Of a DNA stretch of 64,000 nucleotides, positions 32,620 to 47,412 are shown one piece after another. Position 1 is the first letter of the stretch; each line of letters starts with the position of its first letter. The notes under the pieces are model-generated. The model made no database searches. It was not told where the DNA came from and was given only the letters and a program-made list of their open reading frames with translations. The stretch is from Bombus terrestris. Lineage: Eukaryota > Arthropoda > Insecta > Hymenoptera > Apidae. The stretch covers positions 868,001 to 932,000 of the forward strand of contig NW_025963549.1 of the NCBI RefSeq assembly GCF_910591885.1, written 5' to 3'. Made by a program: the position numbers and the translations under genes.

Positions 32620-35600
32620 TGCTGTTCGTCACGGTGCACTGCGAGTTCCGGTTCCGGGTGAGAGTCCTGGTCAGGCAGAATCGATGGTATGTGCATGTAT
32701 TTTCACTTACATCGGGTTCACATTATGATTAGAGTTAGAGGCGCGAAACGAATCTTCATTTGGTTTAGACGTTGAAGTTATGCAATAGAGCAGATATTTA
32801 CTAGTGTAAATTTGATTGTTATATAATTTGACAAGTAGTCGTGGTAATTAGGTACTCGAGAAGCTAATGACAATAATCCTGGGTTCAATAACAAAGCCGC
32901 GGTCAACGGGATAACAGAATTCGTTTTCATCCTGATTCCAAGTTGTACCATACTTCCTTATCTACGGTATAGGTAGGACTGAACAAACTCTTTGTCAAAA
33001 CATAGAATATCCAGCGAGTGTTAAGGCTCTTTGTTACTGGCTAATGTGACCTCAAGAGAGAATGATTTTCCGGCACGATGATGCTGCAGTGGAAAACAAT
33101 GATGGGTGTGTCTAAGGGCACCGGAACATCGGATTCGTGGAGAAAAGACTTCGCTCGGAAAGAGATTGATAGTGACGTTACTGTTAATTGGACAATTTCC
33201 ATGTTGATGGTTAGAGAAGGATGCTAGTAGCCCTTGAGGGAACGTTGCTAGCGAGAAGCGTCGTCCGTGGAAAAATAGATTTCACCTATCATCCCGTAGT
33301 TGGAACGAAGACTGTTTGCCTGTTTAGGACTGTTAAGGACTTTAATTAACTAAATCTTAAGGTTTATAATGGGTCCTCAGGCTAGCTAAACATATACTGT
33401 TGAGATGCGTTGACATCTGGCAAGCATCTTATCCGACAGATAGAGTCTGCGTGTGGCGAGACACGGGACAGAAACCGTTGGAATGTTTACTGTCACGTGC
33501 CGCTACGATTATTTCATTTAAGGACAGCTATAGAATTACTCCATGCCTTTATTAGACAAAACGTTCATCCCTTGACCGCGGCTACGTTCGGTGACTGGTT
33601 GTCGCCTCGAGGCCAATTGCAGTATCACAAGTTTCGAACAATTAGAATCGGACTGGATGGCTACAATTGTTGAATTACTGCTATGGTAGAATATAGATTA
33701 CAATGTTACGGGATTTTCCCAAAATTCCAAACGGAACGTTCCCGTGATATTTCATCTCCGACTTATATTTATGCTTGATCTGTCTGGGACCAGTGCAGAT
33801 ATAGCGCGAACTGGCTGGTAAGCGATGTATTTGGCAAGGAATGTGGAGTACCAGGCACATCGAATTGTCGACATATCAGCAACAGCTACGGAGATACGTG
33901 GAGTTGAATATTTGAGTCTGAATCTGCAAAACAACAATTACACTGCATATAACAGAGACCAGAGTCGATGTTCTGCCGCGCAACACATCTGCACTCAATC
34001 CCGCGCGGCTTGACAGCCAACGGTCCACGTGCCATCCTTCGAATCCTCCATAGGCCCAAGGACCCACCATAAAGATGAAATCCTAGCTGCATTGTTCGCA
34101 CATATGGTCTAAGTCAATCTGTTTGTGAGAAAAGACTTTTTAACTCTAGAAGTGTTGTCGGTCGGTTTTTAGAAAGGTCCTTGGGTTTATTACGCGCTCT
34201 TAAGAATTACGGAGAAAGCGGGTAGTGGCCTAACGAAAAATGCGGACATCTACCTAACGGAAAATCTGAGTTTTCCCATAAACAATGTCGCCTAGGACCC
34301 ACGTTGGTAGGAGGCTTCTTCCTCCTCTCTTCCTTCCTAACATTAGTCATAACCAATCGGCATCGCGGATCATTGCCCTCACTTTCCTAACTAACAATGT
34401 AAGCAACGAATCCGCGTTCTTCGTTCAAAGGGCACAACCATACCGAGCTCCGTACTCACATCAGAATAAACTTTAGAGTTACATCATCTCTCACGGTGAC
34501 TAGAGTTCCTGCAATCCCTACAACTCTCACCGTTCCTATATCTCTAAGAGCCTCCTATTTCTCTCACAGTATCCAGAAGTCCGACAGCTCCCACAGCTCT
34601 CACGGACCTAGAGCTCCTATAGCTCACATTCTCATCTAAGAATAATCCTTCTCTTCGTTATCTGTATCTTAAGCAACGGCGTTCTTACTCAGTGTGATTG
34701 TATAAATCGTTGGAGATACATATATTTTTTATAACTTTGTGACTCCCAGTGTTATACCACAACGACTACACCTATTATCCTAAGCGAAATACGGTGATCG
34801 AACAATTCGTGGTGTCGATTATTCCAATCGTAACTGGAATTTACGACTCCCATTGACGCGTATTCAAACGACCGCATCTCCCCGCGATAGCTCGAAAATA
34901 CAGTCGACATAGCGCAAACCGGATAAGTACTGTATTTGGCTGTAATTGTGGAGTATAGCGCGCATCGCATTTGCGACATGTATCCAATAGCAGCGCTGAT
35001 ACGTTGGTTTGAACATTTAGGCATGAATATGCAAAACAGAAATTACGCTGAATCTGTCAGTGACCAGAGAAGACATAAGACAGAAGAGAAGATAGAATCG
35101 GAAAATGTGCTCCGTGCTCACCAGAAAATCAGGAGCATAACGCTCACCGAATTGTCGTCATATCTGCCGTAGAAACGAAGATACGTTGCTTTCGATATTC
35201 AAGCATGAATATGCTAAACTGCAATTATGGTGTATTTGACATGGACAAGGGTGAACAAAACGCTAACCTACTGATGTGCGCTGTATATGACATCAGATGT
35301 GAAATATAACGCGCACCGAATTGTCTGTAAGTGTGCCATAGAATCAGAGATTCGTTGATTCGAATATTTAATACTGAATATGCAAAACTGCAAATACGCA
35401 GGGTTCGGCTGGGTCCCGATTTTACATGCATCAAACGGGATAACGTGCACTGTGTTTGGCAGCAAATTTGGAGTATAACGAGCCTCTAATTGTAGCCATA
35501 TGTGAAGTAGAATCGGAGATACGTCGGTTTGAATACTTAATCCTGAATATACGAAACTGCAACTACGCTGGATCTGGCTGGGTCCAGATTTTACATAGCG

Positions 35601-37050
35601 TAAACCGTATGATGTGCACTGTACTTGGCATCAGATGTGGAATATAACGCGCATCGTATGGCCAATGTTTCTGCAAAACAAGCGGAGATACCTTCATTCG
35701 AATATGTAAGCATTAATATCCAAAACTGCAATCACGCTGGATTTCTCTGGGTCCAGTCTTGACAGTGTGCAAACGGGCTGATGTGTGCTGTATTTGGCAG
35801 CAAATATGCAGTATTACGTACATCCTATTGTCGACGTACCTACAATGGATACGGAGGTACTTTCACTTGAAAAACTAGGCTTGAATATGCAAAACTACAA
35901 ATACGCTGGATTTGACTCGGTCCGGATTTAACACGGCTTAAACCAGATGAAGCGCTCTGCGTATGGCAGTCAATGTGGAATATAGCGCGCATCGTATTGT
36001 CGACATATGTGCTATGGAATCGGAGTTACGTTGATTTGAATTTTTAAGCCTGAACATACAAAATTGCATTTGGGTTGGATTTTGCAGGGACCAGAGTTTA
36101 CGCAGCGCAAGCGAGCTGATGGGCAATGTAACTACAGCAAATGCGGAGTACAAGGCGTATGGAATTGTCGACATATGTGCAAAAGAAGCGGCGAAGCTTT
36201 GAATGCAATATTTAAGCATTAACAACAAAAACTACAATTACGCTGGATTTTACAGGGTCCAGAGTTGACATAGCACAGACCGGCTGATTTGGCATCATAT
36301 GTGGAGTATTCTGCGCATCGAATAGGCGACATAGAAACCAGGATACGTTCATTTGAATATGTAATATTTGAATATTTCGCCTGAAAATGCATAATTGCAA
36401 ATACGCTGAGTTTGGCTGCGCCCACACGTTACATAACTCAAACCAGATAATATGCATTGTGTTTGGCAGCAAAAGTGGCGTATATCGCGCATCGAATTGT
36501 CGGCATATCTGCAATGCAAACGGCGATACGGTGATTTGAATGATTAATCATGAATATGTAAAGCAGCAATTTCGCTAGGTTTGACAGAGACCGGAGTTGA
36601 CATGGTACAAACCAGCAGATGTGCGGTGCACATGACATCGGATGTGTAATGTAACGGGCATCGCTTTGTCGCCATATGTGCAATAGAAACGGAGATACAT
36701 TCATTTGAATATGTTAACCTTAATTTGTAAAACTGCAATTACGCTTGATATGTCGAGGACCAGAGATGATATAATAACACGAGCCAGCTGATGTGAGCTG
36801 TATTTGGCAGGCAATGAGGAGTATATCTCGCATCTAATTGACGGCAAATCTCCAATCGCAGCGGTGATACGTTTTATTTAATATTCAATAATGGGTCTGT
36901 TACGATACCGATAGTATTAGCGTGACTGAAACACATTGCCGTCTCAGTAAAACCATTTTATTTCAAGCTTCACGCTACAGTTCTGAATCCGGACCAGACC
37001 GTTTCAAGTTCTCGCAAGAGCAAGCAGTCAAATTAAGGTACTTACACGAG

Positions 37051-37488
37051 TTAGAGTCTAATACATTTTATTGGTCCAACATCGATGGGGCGATCTCGCA
37101 TCGAAATTTTCGGAGGACCGCGTAACCTTCCAACGACGACCGCCGTACGAGCAGCGGATAAACTTATTTCCTGCCTTAGGTTGCCCTCACCACGTCCTCT
37201 ATTTCTTGATTCTTGGTTGGTAGCTTTAGCGGCTGCAGGTCCGAGAAATTGCATCTTGACCCGCTTTCTCGTATGTCGCATGTGACGTCTCACTTTCCGC
37301 CGTAGACACTTGTCGGATCTACATACGTTGAACCATTTGCGCGAGACAAGCGCGGCGCTCTGCAGGGACGAGGGATCCAATTTTCGAAGTATCAAGTGCG
37401 AAACCTCCAGTGGTAGTTCGGAAATGATATCTACCTTACTTGGGACGAACAAACCAACGACGCGTATTAGAGATCTAAAAAACTCCAT
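37051..37488 (-). CDS. Small F-box protein, unit 7
   Basis: Open copy with Leu8 to Ile in the N-terminal hydrophobic stretch and Trp64 to Arg at the end of the F-box. A Trp near this position is common in F-boxes, so Skp1 binding could be altered. The same Trp change is found in unit 11. Confidence 0.78.
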   Translation of the reverse strand: MEFFRSLIRVVGLFVPSKVDIISELPLEVSHLILRKLDPSSLQSAALVSRKWFNVCRSDKCLRRKVRRHMRHTRKRVKMQFLGPAAAKATNQESRNRGRGEGNLRQEISLSAARTAVVVGRLRGPPKISMRDRPIDVGPIKCIRL

Positions 37489-37514
37489 GTTGCTTCTACT
37501 GTTGCGCGAGCACG

Positions 37515-37550
37515 ACTGACGGTCTGGCTAAGAGTGGAGGCTTATATAAG
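37515..37550 (-). promoter_or_regulatory. Core promoter of F-box gene, unit 7
   Basis: TATA palindrome and initiator intact. Confidence 0.72.
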
Positions 37551-40500
37551 TGCTGTTCGTCACGGTGCACTGCGAGTTCCGGTTCCGGGTGAGAGTCCTG
37601 GTCAGGCAGAATCGATGGTATGTGCATGTATTTTCACTTACATCGGGTTCACATTATGATTAGAGTTAGAGGCGCGAAACGAATCTTCATTTGGTTTAGA
37701 CGTTGAAGTTATGCAATAGAGCAGATATTTACTAGTGTAAATTTGATTGTTATATAATTTGACAAGTAGTCGTGGTAATTAGGTACTCGAGAAGCTAATG
37801 ACAATAATCCTGGGTTCAATAACAAAGCCGCGGTCAACGGGATAACAGAATTCGTTTTCATCCTGATTCCAAGTTGTACCATACTTCCTTATCTACGGTA
37901 TAGGTAGGACTGAACAAACTCTTTGTCAAAACATAGAATATCCAGCGAGTGTTAAGGCTCTTTGTTACTGGCTAATGTGACCTCAAGAGAGAATGATTTT
38001 CCGGCACGATGATGCTGCAGTGGAAAACAATGATGGGTGTGTCTAAGGGCACCGGAACATCGGATTCGTGGAGAAAAGACTTCGCTCGGAAAGAGATTGA
38101 TAGTGACGTTACTGTTAATTGGACAATTTCCATGTTGATGGTTAGAGAAGGATGCTAGTAGCCCTTGAGGGAACGTTGCTAGCGAGAAGCGTCGTCCGTG
38201 GAAAAATAGATTTCACCTATCATCCCGTAGTTGGAACGAAGACTGTTTGCCTGTTTAGGACTGTTAAGGACTTTAATTAACTAAATCTTAAGGTTTATAA
38301 TGGGTCCTCAGGCTAGCTAAACATATACTGTTGAGATGCGTTGACATCTGGCAAGCATCTTATCCGACAGATAGAGTCTGCGTGTGGCGAGACACGGGAC
38401 AGAAACCGTTGGAATGTTTACTGTCACGTGCCGCTACGATTATTTCATTTAAGGACAGCTATAGAATTACTCCATGCCTTTATTAGACAAAACGTTCATC
38501 CCTTGACCGCGGCTACGTTCGGTGACTGGTTGTCGCCTCGAGGCCAATTGCAGTATCACAAGTTTCGAACAATTAGAATCGGACTGGATGGCTACAATTG
38601 TTGAATTACTGCTATGGTAGAATATAGATTACAATGTTACGGGATTTTCCCAAAATTCCAAACGGAACGTTCCCGTGATATTTCATCTCCGACTTATATT
38701 TATGCTTGATCTGTCTGGGACCAGTGCAGATATAGCGCGAACTGGCTGGTAAGCGATGTATTTGGCAAGGAATGTGGAGTACCAGGCACATCGAATTGTC
38801 GACATATCAGCAACAGCTACGGAGATACGTGGAGTTGAATATTTGAGTCTGAATCTGCAAAACAACAATTACACTGCATATAACAGAGACCAGAGTCGAT
38901 GTTCTGCCGCGCAACACATCTGCACTCAATCCCGCGCGGCTTGACAGCCAACGGTCCACGTGCCATCCTTCGAATCCTCCATAGGCCCAAGGACCCACCA
39001 TAAAGATGAAATCCTAGCTGCATTGTTCGCACATATGGTCTAAGTCAATCTGTTTGTGAGAAAAGACTTTTTAACTCTAGAAGTGTTGTCGATCGGTTTT
39101 TAGAAAGGTCCTTGGGTTTATTACGCGCTCTTAAGAATTACGGAGAAAGCGGGTAGTGGCCTAACGAAAAATGCGGACATCTACCTAACGGAAAATCTGA
39201 GTTTTCCCATAAACAATGTCGCCTAGGACCCACGTTGGTAGGAGGCTTCTTCCTCCTCTCTTCCTTCCTAACATTAGTCATAACCAATCGGCATCGCGGA
39301 TCATTGCCCTCACTTTCCTAACTAACAATGTAAGCATCGAATCCGCGTTCTTCGTTCAAAGGGCACAACCATACCGAGCTCCGTACTCACATCAGAATAA
39401 ACTTTAGAGTTACATCATCTCTCACGGTGACTAGAGTTCCTGCAATCCCTACAACTCTCACCGTTCCTATATCTCTAAGAGCCTCCTATTTCTCTCACAG
39501 TATCCAGAAGTCCGACAGCTCCCACAGCTCTCACGGACCTAGAGCTCCTATAGCTCACATTCTCATCTAAGAATAATCCTTCTCTTCGTTATCTGTATCT
39601 TAAGCAACGGCGTTCTTACTCAGTGTGATTGTATAAATCGTTGGAGATACATATATTTTTTATAACTTTGTGACTCCCAGTGTTATACCACAACGACTAC
39701 ACCTATTATCCTAAGCGAAATACGGTGATCGAACAATTCGTGGTGTCGATTATTCCAATCGTAACGGGAATTTACGACTCCCATTGACGCGTATTCAAAC
39801 GACCGCATCTCCCCGCGATAGCTCGAAAATACAGTCGACATAGCGCAAACCGGATAAGTACTGTATTTGGCTGTAATTGTGGAGTATAGCGCGCATCGCA
39901 TTTGCGACATGTATCCAATAGCAGCGCTGATACGTTGGTTTGAACATTTAGGCATGAATATGCAAAACAGAAATTACGCTGAATCTGTCAGTGACCAGAG
40001 AAGACATAAGACAGAAGAGAAGATAGAATCGGAAAATGTGCTCCGTGCTCACCAGAAAATCAGGAGCATAACGCTCACCGAATTGTCGTCATATCTGCCG
40101 TAGAAACGAAGATACGTTGCTTTCGATATTCAAGCATGAATATGCTAAACTGCAATTATGGTGTATTTGACATGGACAAGGGTGAACAAAACGCTAACCT
40201 ACTGATGTGCGCTGTATATGACATCAGATGTGAAATATAACGCGCACCGAATTGTCTGTAAGTGTGCCATAGAATCAGAGATTCGTTGATTCGAATATTT
40301 AATACTGAATATGCAAAACTGCAAATACGCAGGGTTCGGCTGGGTCCCGATTTTACATGCATCAAACGGGATAACGTGCACTGTGTTTGGCAGCAAATTT
40401 GGAGTATAACGAGCCTCTAATTGTAGCCATATGTGAAGTAGAATCGGAGATACGTCGGTTTGAATACTTAATCCTGAATATACGAAACTGCAACTACGCT

Positions 40501-41981
40501 GGATCTGGCTGGGTCCAGATTTTACATAGCGTAAACCGTATGATGTGCACTGTACTTGGCATCAGATGTGGAATATAACGCGCATCGTATGGCCAATGTT
40601 TCTGCAAAACAAGCGGAGATACCTTCATTCGAATATGTAAGCATTAATATCCAAAACTGCAATCACGCTGGATTTCTCTGGGTCCAGTCTTGACAGTGTG
40701 CAAACGGGCTGATGTGTGCTGTATTTGGCAGCAAATATGCAGTATTACGTACATCCTATTGTCGACGTACCTACAATGGATACGGAGGTACTTTCACTTG
40801 AAAAACTAGGCTTGAATATGCAAAACTACAAATACGCTGGATTTGACTCGGTCCGGATATAACACGGCTTAAACCAGATGAAGCGCTCTGCGTATGGCAG
40901 TCAATGTGGAATATAGCGCGCATCGTATTGTCGACATATGTGCTATGGAATCGGAGTCACGTTGATTTGAATTTTTAAGCCTGAACATACAAAATTGCAT
41001 TTGGGTTGGATTTTGCAGGGACCAGAGTTTACGCAGCGCAAGCGAGCTGATGGGCAATGTAACTACAGCAAATGCGGAGTACAAGGCGTATGGAATTGTC
41101 GACATATGTGCAAAAGAAGCGGCGAAGCTTTGAATGCAATATTTAAGCATTAACAACAAAAACTACAATTACGCTGGATTTTACAGGGTCCAGAGTTGAC
41201 ATAGCACAGACCGGCTGATTTGGCATCTTATGTGGAGTATTCTGCGCATCGAATAGGCGACATAGAAACCAAGATACGTTCATTTGAATATGTAATATTT
41301 GAATATTTCGCCTGAAAATGCATAATTGCAAATACGCTGAGTTTGGCTGCGCCCACACGTTACATAACTCAAACCAGATAATATGCATTGTGTTTGGCAG
41401 CAAAAGTGGCGTATATCGCGCATCGAATTGTCGGCATATCTGCAATGCAAACGGCGATACGGTGATTTGAATGATTAATCATGAATATGTAAAGCAGCAA
41501 TTTCGCTAGGTTTGACAGAGACCGGAGTTGACATGGTACAAACCAGCAGATGTGCGGTGCACATGACATCGGATGTGAAATGTAACGGGCATCGCTTTGT
41601 CGCCATATGTGCAATAGAAACGGAGATACATTCATTTGAATATGTTAACCTTAATTTGTAAAACTGCTATTACGCTTGATATGTCGAGGACCAGAGATGA
41701 TATAATAGCACGAGCCAGCTGATGTGAGCTGTATTTGGCAGGCAATGAGGAGTATATCTCGCATCTAATTGACGGCAAATCTCCAATCGCAGCGGTGATA
41801 CGTTTTATTTAATATTCAATAATGGGTCTGTTACGATACCGATAGTATTAGCGTGACTGAAACACATTGCCGTCTCAGTAAAACCATTTTATTTCAAGCT
41901 TCACGCTACAGTTCTGAATCCGGACCAGACCGTTTCAAGTTCTCGCAAGAGCAAGCAGTCAAATTAAGGTACTTACACGAG

Positions 41982-42419
41982 TTAGAGTCCAATACATTTT
42001 ATTGGTCCAACATCGATGGGGCGATCTCGCATCGAAATTTTCGGAGGACCGCGTAACCTTCCAACGACGACCGCCGTACGAGCAGCGGATAAACTTATTT
42101 CCTGCCTTAGGTTGCCCTCACCACGTCCTCTATTTCTTGATTCTTGGTTGGTAGCTTTAGCGGCTGCAGGTCCGAGAAATTGCATCTTGACCCGCTTTCT
42201 CGTATGTCGCATGTGACGTCTCACTTTCCACCGTAGACACTTGTCGGATCTACATACGTTGAACCATTTGCGCGAGACAAGCGCGGCGCTCTGCAGGGAC
42301 GAGGGATCCAATTTTCGAAGTATCAAGTGCGAAACCTCCAGTGGTAGTTCGGAAATGATATCTACCTTACTTGGGACGAACAAACCAACGACGCGTAGTA
42401 GAGATCTAAAAAACTCCAT
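41982..42419 (-). CDS. Small F-box protein, unit 8
   Basis: Open copy differing from the majority only by Arg144 to Gly, the penultimate residue. A change at the extreme C-terminus is likely to be tolerated. Confidence 0.8.
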   Translation of the reverse strand: MEFFRSLLRVVGLFVPSKVDIISELPLEVSHLILRKLDPSSLQSAALVSRKWFNVCRSDKCLRWKVRRHMRHTRKRVKMQFLGPAAAKATNQESRNRGRGEGNLRQEISLSAARTAVVVGRLRGPPKISMRDRPIDVGPIKCIGL

Positions 42420-42445
42420 GTTGCTTCTACTGTTGCGCGAGCACG

Positions 42446-42481
42446 ACTGACGGTCTGGCTAAGAGTGGAGGCTTATATAAG
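42446..42481 (-). promoter_or_regulatory. Core promoter of F-box gene, unit 8
   Basis: TATA palindrome and initiator intact. Confidence 0.72.
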
Positions 42482-45400
42482 TGCTGTTCGTCACGGTGCA
42501 CTGCGAGTTCCGGTTCCGGGTGAGAGTCCTGGTCAGGCAGAATCGATGGTATGTGCATGTATTTTCACTTACATCGGGTTCACATTATGATTAGAGTTAG
42601 AGGCGCGAAACGAATCTTCATTTGGTTTAGACGTTGAAGTTATGCAATAGAGCAGATATTTACTAGTGTAAATTTGATTGTTATATAATTTGACAAGTAG
42701 TCGTGGTAATTAGGTACTCGAGAAGCTAATGACAATAATCCTGGGTTCAATAACAAAGCCGCGGTCAACGGGATAACAGAATTCGTTTTCATCCTGATTC
42801 CAAGTTGTACCATACTTTCTTATCTACGGTATAGGTAGGACTGAACAAACTCTTTGTCAAAACATAGAATATCCAGCGAGTGTTAAGGCTCTTTGTTACT
42901 GGCTAATGTGACCTCAAGAGAGAATGATTTTCCGGCACGATGATGCTGCAGTGGAAAACAATGATGGGTGTGTCTAAGGGCACCGGAACATCGGATTCGT
43001 GGAGAAAAGACTTCGCTCGGAAAGAGATTGATAGTGACGTTACTGTTAATTGGACAATTTCCATGTTGATGGTTAGAGAAGGATGCTAGTAGCCCTTGAG
43101 GGAACGTTGCTAGCGAGAAGCGTCGTCCGTGGAAAAATAGATTTCACCTATCATCCCGTAGTTGGAACGAAGACTGTTTGCCTGTTTAGGACTGTTAAGG
43201 ACTTTAATTAACTAAATCTTAAGGTTTATAATGGGTCCTCAGGCTAGCTAAACATATACTGTTGAGATGCGTTGACATCTGGCAAGCATCTTATCCGACA
43301 GATAGAGTCTGCGTGTGGCGAGACACGGGACAGAAACCGTTGGAATGTTTACTGTCACGTGCCGCTACGATTATTTCATTTAAGGACAGCTATAGAATTA
43401 CTCCATGCCTTTATTAGACAAAACGTTCATCCCTTGACCGCGGCTACGTTCGGTGACTGGTTGTCGCCTCGAGGCCAATTGCAGTATCACAAGTTTCGAA
43501 CAATTAGAATCGGACTGGATGGCTACAATTGTTGAATTACTGCTATGGTAGAATATAGATTACAATGTTACGGGATTTTCCCAAAATTCCAAACGGAACG
43601 TTCCCGTGATATTTCATCTCCGACTTATATTTATGCTTGATCTGTCTGGGACCAGTGCAGATATAGCGCGAACTGGCTGGTAAGCGATGTATTTGGCAAG
43701 GAATGTGGAGTACCAGGCACATCGAATTGTCGACATATCAGCAACAGCAACGGAGATACGTGGAGTTGAATATTTGAGTCTGAATCTGCAAAACAACAAT
43801 TACACTGCACATAACAGAGACCAGAGTCGATGTTCTGCCGCGCAACACATCTGCACTCAATCCCGCGCGGCTTGACAGCCAACGGTCCACGTGCCATCCT
43901 TCGAATCCTCCATAGGCCCAAGGACCCACCATAAAGATGAAATCCTAGCTGCATTGTTCGCACATATGGTCTAAGTCAATCTGTTTGTGAGAAAAGACTT
44001 TTTAACTCTAGAAGTGTTGTCGGTCGGTTTTTAGAAAGGTCCTTGGGTTTATTACGCGCTCTTAAGAATTACGGAGAAAGCGGGTAGTGGCCTAACGAAA
44101 AATGCGGACATCTACCTAACGGAAAATCTGAGTTTTCCCATAAACAATGTCGCCTAGGACCCACGTTGGTAGGAGGCTTCTTCCTCCTCTCTTCCTTCCT
44201 AACATTAGTCATAACCAATCGGCATCGCGGATCATTGCCCTCACTTTCCTAACTAACAATGTAAGCATCGAATCCGCGTTCTTCGTTCAAAGGGCACAAC
44301 CATACCGAGCTCCGTACTCACATCAGAATAAACTTTAGAGTTACATCATCTCTCACGGTGACTAGAGTTCCTGCAATCCCTACAACTCTCACCGTTCCTA
44401 TATCTCTAAGAGCCTCCTATTTCTCTCACAGTATCCAGAAGTCCGACAGCTCCCACAGCTCTCACGGACCTAGAGCTCCTATAGCTCACATTCTCATCTA
44501 AGAATAATCCTTCTCTTCGTTATCTGTATCTTAAGCAACGGCGTTCTTACTCAGTGTGATTGTATAAATCGTTGGAGATACATATATTTTTTATAACTTT
44601 GTGACTCCCAGTGTTATACCACAACGACTACACCTATTATCCTAAGCGAAATACGGTGATCGAACAATTCGTGGTGTCGATTATTCCAATCGTAACTGGA
44701 ATTTACGACTCCCATTGACGCGTATTCAAACGACCGCATCTCCCCGCGATAGCTCGAAAATACAGTCGACATAGCGCAAACCGGATAAGTACTGTATTTG
44801 GCTGTAATTGTGGAGTATAGCGCGCATCGCATTTGCGACATGTATCCAATAGCAGCGCTGATACGTTGGTTTGAACATTTAGGCATGAATATGCAAAACA
44901 GAAATTACGCTGAATCTGTCAGTGACCAGAGAAGACATAAGACAGAAGAGAAGATAGAATCGGAAAATGTGCTCCGTGCTCACCAGAAAATCAGGAGCAT
45001 AACGCTCACCGAATTGTCGTCATATCTGCCGTAGAAACGAAGATACGTTGCTTTCGATATTCAAGCATGAATATGCTAAACTGCAATTATGGTGTATTTG
45101 ACATGGACAAGGGTGAACAAAACGCTAACCTACTGATGTGCGCTGTATATGACATCAGATGTGAAATATAACGCGCACCGAATTGTCTGTAAGTGTGCCA
45201 TAGAATCAGAGATTCGTTGATTCGAATATTTAATACTGAATATGCAAAACTGCAAATACGCAGGGTTCGGCTGGGTCCCGATTTTACATGCATCAAACGG
45301 GATAACGTGCACTGTGTTTGGCAGCAAATTTGGAGTATAACGAGCCTCTAATTGTAGCCATATGTGAAGTAGAATCGGAGATACGTCGGTTTGAATACTT

Positions 45401-46912
45401 AACCCTGAATATACGAAACTGCAACTACGCTGGATCTGGCTGGGTCCAGATTTTACATAGCGTAAACCGTATGATGTGCACTGTACTTGGCATCAGATGT
45501 GGAATATAACGCGCATCGTATGGCCAATGTTTCTGCAAAACAAGCGGAGATACCTTCATTCGAATATGTAAGCATTAATATCCAAAACTGCAATCACGCT
45601 GGATTTCTCTGGGTCCAGTCTTGACAGTGTGCAAACGGGCTGATGTGTGCTGTATTTGGCAGCAAATATGCAGTATTACGTACATCCTATTGTCGACGTA
45701 CCTACAATGGATACGGAGGTACTTTCACTTGAAAAACTAGGCTTGAATATGCAAAACTACAAATACGCTGGATTTGACTCGGTCCGGATATAACACGGCT
45801 TAAACCAGATGAAGCGCTCTGCGTATGGCAGTCAATGTGGAATATAGCGCGCATCGTATTGTCGACATATGTGCTATGGAATCGGAGTTACGTTGATTTG
45901 AATTTTTAAGCCTGAACATACAAAATTGCATTTGGGTTGGATTTTGCAGGGACCAGAGTTTACGCAGCGCAAGCGAGCTGATGGGCAATGTATCTACAGC
46001 AAATGCGGAGTACAAGGCGTATGGAATTGTCGACATATGTGCAAAAGAAGCGGCGAAGCTTTGAATGCAATATTTAAGCATTAACAACAAAAACTACAAT
46101 TACGCTGGATTTTACAGGGTCCAGAGTTGACATAGCACAGACCGGCTGATTTGGCATCTTATGTGGAGTATTCTGCGCATCGAATAGGCGACATAGAAAC
46201 CAAGATACGTTCATTTGAATATGTAATATTTGAATATTTCGCCTGAAAATGCATAATTGCAAATACGCTGAGTTTGGCTGCGCCCACACGTTACATAACT
46301 CAAACCAGATAATATGCATTGTGTTTGGCAGCAAAAGTGGCGTATATCGCGCATCGAATTGTCGGCATATCTGCAATGCAAACGGCGATACGGTGATTTG
46401 AATGATTAATCATGAATATGTAAAGCAGCAATTTCGCTAGGTTTGACAGAGACCGGAGTTGACATGGTACAAACCAGCAGATGTGCGGTGCACATGACAT
46501 CGGATGTGAAATGTAACGGGCATCGCTTTGTCGCCATATGTGCAATAGAAACGGAGATACATTCATTTGAATATGTTAACCTTAATTTGTAAAACTGCAA
46601 TTACGCTTGATATGTCGAGGACCAGAGATGATATAATAGCACGAGCCAGCTGATGTGAGCTGTATTTGGCAGGCAATGAGGAGTATATCTCGCATCTAAT
46701 TGACGGCAAATCTCCAATCGCAGCGGTGATACGTTTTATTTAATATTCAATAATGGGCCTGTTACGATACCGATAGTATTAGCGTGACTGAAACACATTG
46801 CCGTCTCAGTAAAACCATTTTATTTCAAGCTTCACGCTACAGTTCTGAATCCGGACCAGACCGTTTCAAGTTCTCGCAAGAGCAAGCAGTCAAATTAAGG
46901 TACTTACACGAG

Positions 46913-47350
46913 TTAGAGTCTAATACATTTTATTGGTCCAACATCGATGGGGCGATCTCGCATCGAAATTTTCGGAGGACCGCGTAACCTTCCAACGACG
47001 ACCGCCGTACGAGCAGCGGATAAACTTATTTCCTGCCTTAGGTTGCCCTCACCACGTCCTCTATTTCTTGATTCTTGGTTGGTAGCTTTAGCGGCTGCAG
47101 GTCCGAGAAATTGCATCTTGACCCGCTTTCTCGTATGTCGCATGTGACGTCTCACTTTCCACCGTAGACACTTGTCGGATCTACATACGTTGAACCATTT
47201 GCGCGAGACAAGCGCGGCGCTCTGCAGGGACGAGGGATCCAATTTTCGAAGTATCAAGTGCGAAACCTCCAGTGGTAGTTCGGAAATGATATCTACCTTA
47301 CTTGGGACGAACAAACCAACGACGCGTAGTAGAGATCTAAAAAACTCCAT
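46913..47350 (-). CDS. Small F-box protein, unit 9
   Basis: Open 145-codon copy with the majority protein sequence throughout; nothing distinguishes it from units 1, 3, 4, 5 and 10 at the protein level. Confidence 0.8.
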   Translation of the reverse strand: MEFFRSLLRVVGLFVPSKVDIISELPLEVSHLILRKLDPSSLQSAALVSRKWFNVCRSDKCLRWKVRRHMRHTRKRVKMQFLGPAAAKATNQESRNRGRGEGNLRQEISLSAARTAVVVGRLRGPPKISMRDRPIDVGPIKCIRL

Positions 47351-47376
47351 GTTGCTTCTACTGTTGCGCGAGCACG

Positions 47377-47412
47377 ACTGACGGTCTGGCTAAGAGTGGA
47401 GGCTTATATAAG
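47377..47412 (-). promoter_or_regulatory. Core promoter of F-box gene, unit 9
   Basis: TATA palindrome and initiator intact. Confidence 0.72.

Larger units (their letters stand above)
30255..35185. repeat. Array unit 6
   Basis: Full-length unit. It has a private change in the TATA palindrome (near 32618), a G-to-C equivalent change in the F-box frame near 32260, CAGGGAC for CATGGAC near 30310 and GGATCCAG for GGGTCCAG near 30651. It shares TTTAACACGG near 30997 with units 7 and 10. Confidence 0.97.
35186..40116. repeat. Array unit 7
   Basis: Full-length unit. Private changes include GTATTAGAG near 37465, GTCGATCGG near 39090 and AACGGGAAT near 39765. It carries the Trp-to-Arg F-box change also present in unit 11. 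Confidence 0.97.
40117..45047. repeat. Array unit 8
   Basis: Full-length unit. Private changes include CTGCTATTACG near 41666, GCACATAACAG near 43808, a C near 41990 inside the last codons of the F-box gene and ACTTTCTTATC near 42816. Confidence 0.97.
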